A stretch of DNA of 64,000 nucleotides, from positions 1,020,701 through 1,084,700 of the forward strand of contig NZ_HF952018.1 in NCBI RefSeq assembly GCF_000430995.1, given 5' to 3'. The notes beneath the pieces are model-generated. The model ran no database searches. It was given only the letters and a program-made list of their open reading frames with translations, and was not told the origin of the DNA. Numbering within the stretch: the first letter of the stretch is position 1; every line of letters begins with the position of its first letter. A program made the position numbers and the translations under genes. This DNA is from Thermobrachium celere DSM 8682. Lineage in GTDB: Bacteria > Bacillota > Clostridia > Clostridiales > Caloramatoraceae. Below, in pieces: positions 62,754-64,000 of this stretch.

Positions 62754-63172
62754 AATCCACCACCAACATAGCATATGTAATTTTTACCCATACTTGTAGT
62801 TACGCTTATTTTAAATAAATTGTTAGAAATCTTTTCAACAAAGACATAATCAATATTTGGTGTTATTTGCTGTGAATCTGTTGAATATCTTAAAATACCA
62901 TTTTTTAAATAAAGTATACTTCCATCAAATGTTTTTAGTATCTCTAATCTATCTTTGTTATAATTATTTATAGGTTCAATATTTCCTGTTCTTATCTTAT
63001 CTTGAATAAAATCAATAGCAATGGTCGCATTTATCAAATCACTACTTCTACCCTTTAAATCCATATTTAAACCCATACTATAGCTTATAAATTCTAAAGT
63101 TAGTGAAATAATTATAAAAAAAATAAAAAGAGAAACCATTACCTCAATTAATGTGTAACCCTTTTTAATCAT
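62750..63172 (-). CDS. Type IV prepilin-like protein (PilW-like)
   Basis: A 140-aa prepilin: MIKKG^YTLIEVMVSLFIFF, with cleavage after G5, aromatic +1 (Y) and E at +5, then a 25-residue hydrophobic helix and a globular domain (TIAIDFIQDKIRTGNIEPI). It requires a prepilin peptidase (not in the window). AGGTGAGAGG precedes the ATG. Followed by the PilX-like gene through GTGA. Confidence 0.85.
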   Translation of the reverse strand: MIKKGYTLIEVMVSLFIFFIIISLTLEFISYSMGLNMDLKGRSSDLINATIAIDFIQDKIRTGNIEPINNYNKDRLEILKTFDGSILYLKNGILRYSTDSQQITPNIDYVFVEKISNNLFKISVTTSMGKNYICYVGGGL

Positions 63173-63180
63173 CCTCTCAC

Positions 63181-63579
63181 CTATTTATAACAGCTTAAAC
63201 TTATTTTTTCACCCTGTAATAAATCCTCAACTTCTATCTTTAATTTATAAAGTCCTGTATCCTGTAATTTAAAATTCAAACTGGCTTTATATCTTTTATT
63301 TGTGTCATCCCTTAATTTATCTAAACTCATTTCTATGCTTTGATCTAGTTCATTTGAAGAATTAAGGTAAATTTGACAGCTTAATTCTTCATAATAGTAG
63401 CTACTATTTTTATATAATTCACAGATAGATGACGCAATTAAAAACATTTTATAACTATTTTCACTCTCTTTGGCCATAAATATATTTACTTTATCAACAT
63501 CAATAAATGCTGGAATTAAAATAGTAATTATAAAAATACCAAGTAATACTTCAATTAAAGTAAAACCTTTTTTAATCAA
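63181..63579 (-). CDS. Type IV prepilin-like protein (PilV-like)
   Basis: A 132-aa prepilin: IKKG^FTLIEVLLGIFIITIL with F at +1 and E at +5. A globular C-terminal domain with SYYYEELSCQIYLN and two cysteines at the end region. The start codon is TTG (63579), with GGAGG inside the previous gene about 12 nt upstream, a wide spacing. Tandem arrangement of minor pilins, as in PilV/W/X systems. Confidence 0.82.
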   Translation of the reverse strand: MIKKGFTLIEVLLGIFIITILIPAFIDVDKVNIFMAKESENSYKMFLIASSICELYKNSSYYYEELSCQIYLNSSNELDQSIEMSLDKLRDDTNKRYKASLNFKLQDTGLYKLKIEVEDLLQGEKISLSCYK

Positions 63580-63580
63580 T

Positions 63581-64000
63581 TTATTTTATAACCTCCATAA
63601 TTCTTGTATACCCAATTGTCAATGTAATATATCTATATAGTCCTCTTTTTTTATCATAAATAGCAACAGTACATGCATGTGGAGAAACGCTACCATTTGT
63701 TTTAAAAATTATTTTACCTTCAATTGGTATTGTACTTTTAATTCTACTTATACTAAAATAATGATTTAATTTTCTATTTTTAATAACCTTTCCATCACTT
63801 CTATAGACTATATATCCATCGTAATCCTTTTGTGAGCTATCTTGCGTAAAATATACATTTATGTCGTATATACCATTATTAATAGCCAACATTTTTGCTT
63901 CTTGTAAATCAGCAATAACTAAGTCAACAGTTTGTTGTAAATAAAAATGATTAAAAATCTCTATATTTAAACTAATAATACTAAAAGACAACATCATTAT
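63581..64000 (-). CDS. FimT/GspH-like minor pilin (N-terminus beyond the window)
   Basis: The open frame continues past the right edge, so the ATG at 63997 is probably internal: the first residues read IMMLSFSIISLNIEIF, which fits the end of a prepilin helix, and no prepilin motif or ribosome binding site is visible. The rest (LQEAKMLAINNGIYDINVYF, IVYRSDGKVI, KIIFKTNGSVSPHACTVAIY) is typical of FimT/GspH-type minor pilins, including the G-x-V and T-x-G strand segments. Confidence 0.75.
   Translation of the reverse strand: MMMLSFSIISLNIEIFNHFYLQQTVDLVIADLQEAKMLAINNGIYDINVYFTQDSSQKDYDGYIVYRSDGKVIKNRKLNHYFSISRIKSTIPIEGKIIFKTNGSVSPHACTVAIYDKKRGLYRYITLTIGYTRIMEVIK

Overview
The window is AT-rich, almost entirely coding, and comes from an endospore-forming, anaerobic-type Firmicute of the class Clostridia. 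The evidence is spo0A, spoIVB, spoIIM and the complete spoIIIAA-AH operon, a low-GC codon style with strong GGAGG-type ribosome binding sites, [NiFe]-hydrogenase maturation genes, an IspH-S1 fusion, and an Asp23/AmaP/DUF2273 cluster. A Caloramator- or Thermobrachium-like member of the Clostridiaceae would fit, but genus is inference only. Nearly all genes lie on the minus strand; only four are on the plus strand (3883, 7109, 15519 and 21634). No tRNA, rRNA, CRISPR array or insertion sequence was recognised.

Layout, left to right. 1-3651: hydrogenase maturation operon hypF-hypC-hypD-hypE (hypE is cut by the window edge). 3883-8768: a small unknown gene with a palindromic operator-like site, a Ca2+-type P-ATPase and a CBS-DRTGG pyrophosphatase. 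8774-13561: a housekeeping cluster (baiN-like flavoprotein, aroH, cmk, plsC, ispH-rpsA fusion). 13667-16710: a MurR/RpiR regulator, surE, an unknown zinc-site protein and mnmM. 16773-21458: a CstA-family transporter with a LytS/LytTR two-component pair, and rluB. 21634-24553: an exonuclease and a two-gene flavin/iron-sulfur redox module of unknown role. 24633-29814: dacF, ytfJ, DUF2953, scpAB, a site-2 protease and a CCA-type nucleotidyltransferase. 29881-36974: a second DD-carboxypeptidase, nucleoside salvage (pdp, punA, deoB), xerD, spoIIM with an apparent frameshift, and a Nudix hydrolase. 37030-45128: spo0A, spoIVB, recN, argR, nadK, tlyA, dxs.

45138-49644 holds the most striking element. 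Between ispA and a small four-helix membrane protein gene lies about 600 bp of conspicuously GC-richer, highly structured sequence with no credible ORF, preceded by a good sigma-A promoter. Size, structure and neighbours (ispA - RNA - membrane protein - dxs) match the OLE (ornate, large, extremophilic) RNA locus, and the membrane protein matches its partner OapA. This is also the only stretch over 300 bp without a protein gene. The 5' end of the RNA can pair with a 3' segment that otherwise forms a hairpin hiding the oapA ribosome binding site.

49637-64000: nusB, DUF2273/amaP/asp23, the spoIIIA operon, a CD1247-like acidic zinc-ribbon protein, efp, pepP, aroQ, a TIM-barrel endonuclease-IV-like protein, aroK, and a type IV pilus assembly/minor pilin operon (fimT-like, pilV-like, pilW-like, pilX-like, pilM, pilN, pilO) that continues past the right edge. 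Themes that recur are isoprenoid synthesis (ispH, dxs, ispA beside OLE), sporulation, and tight translational coupling. Terminator hairpins often begin inside the last codons of the gene they end.
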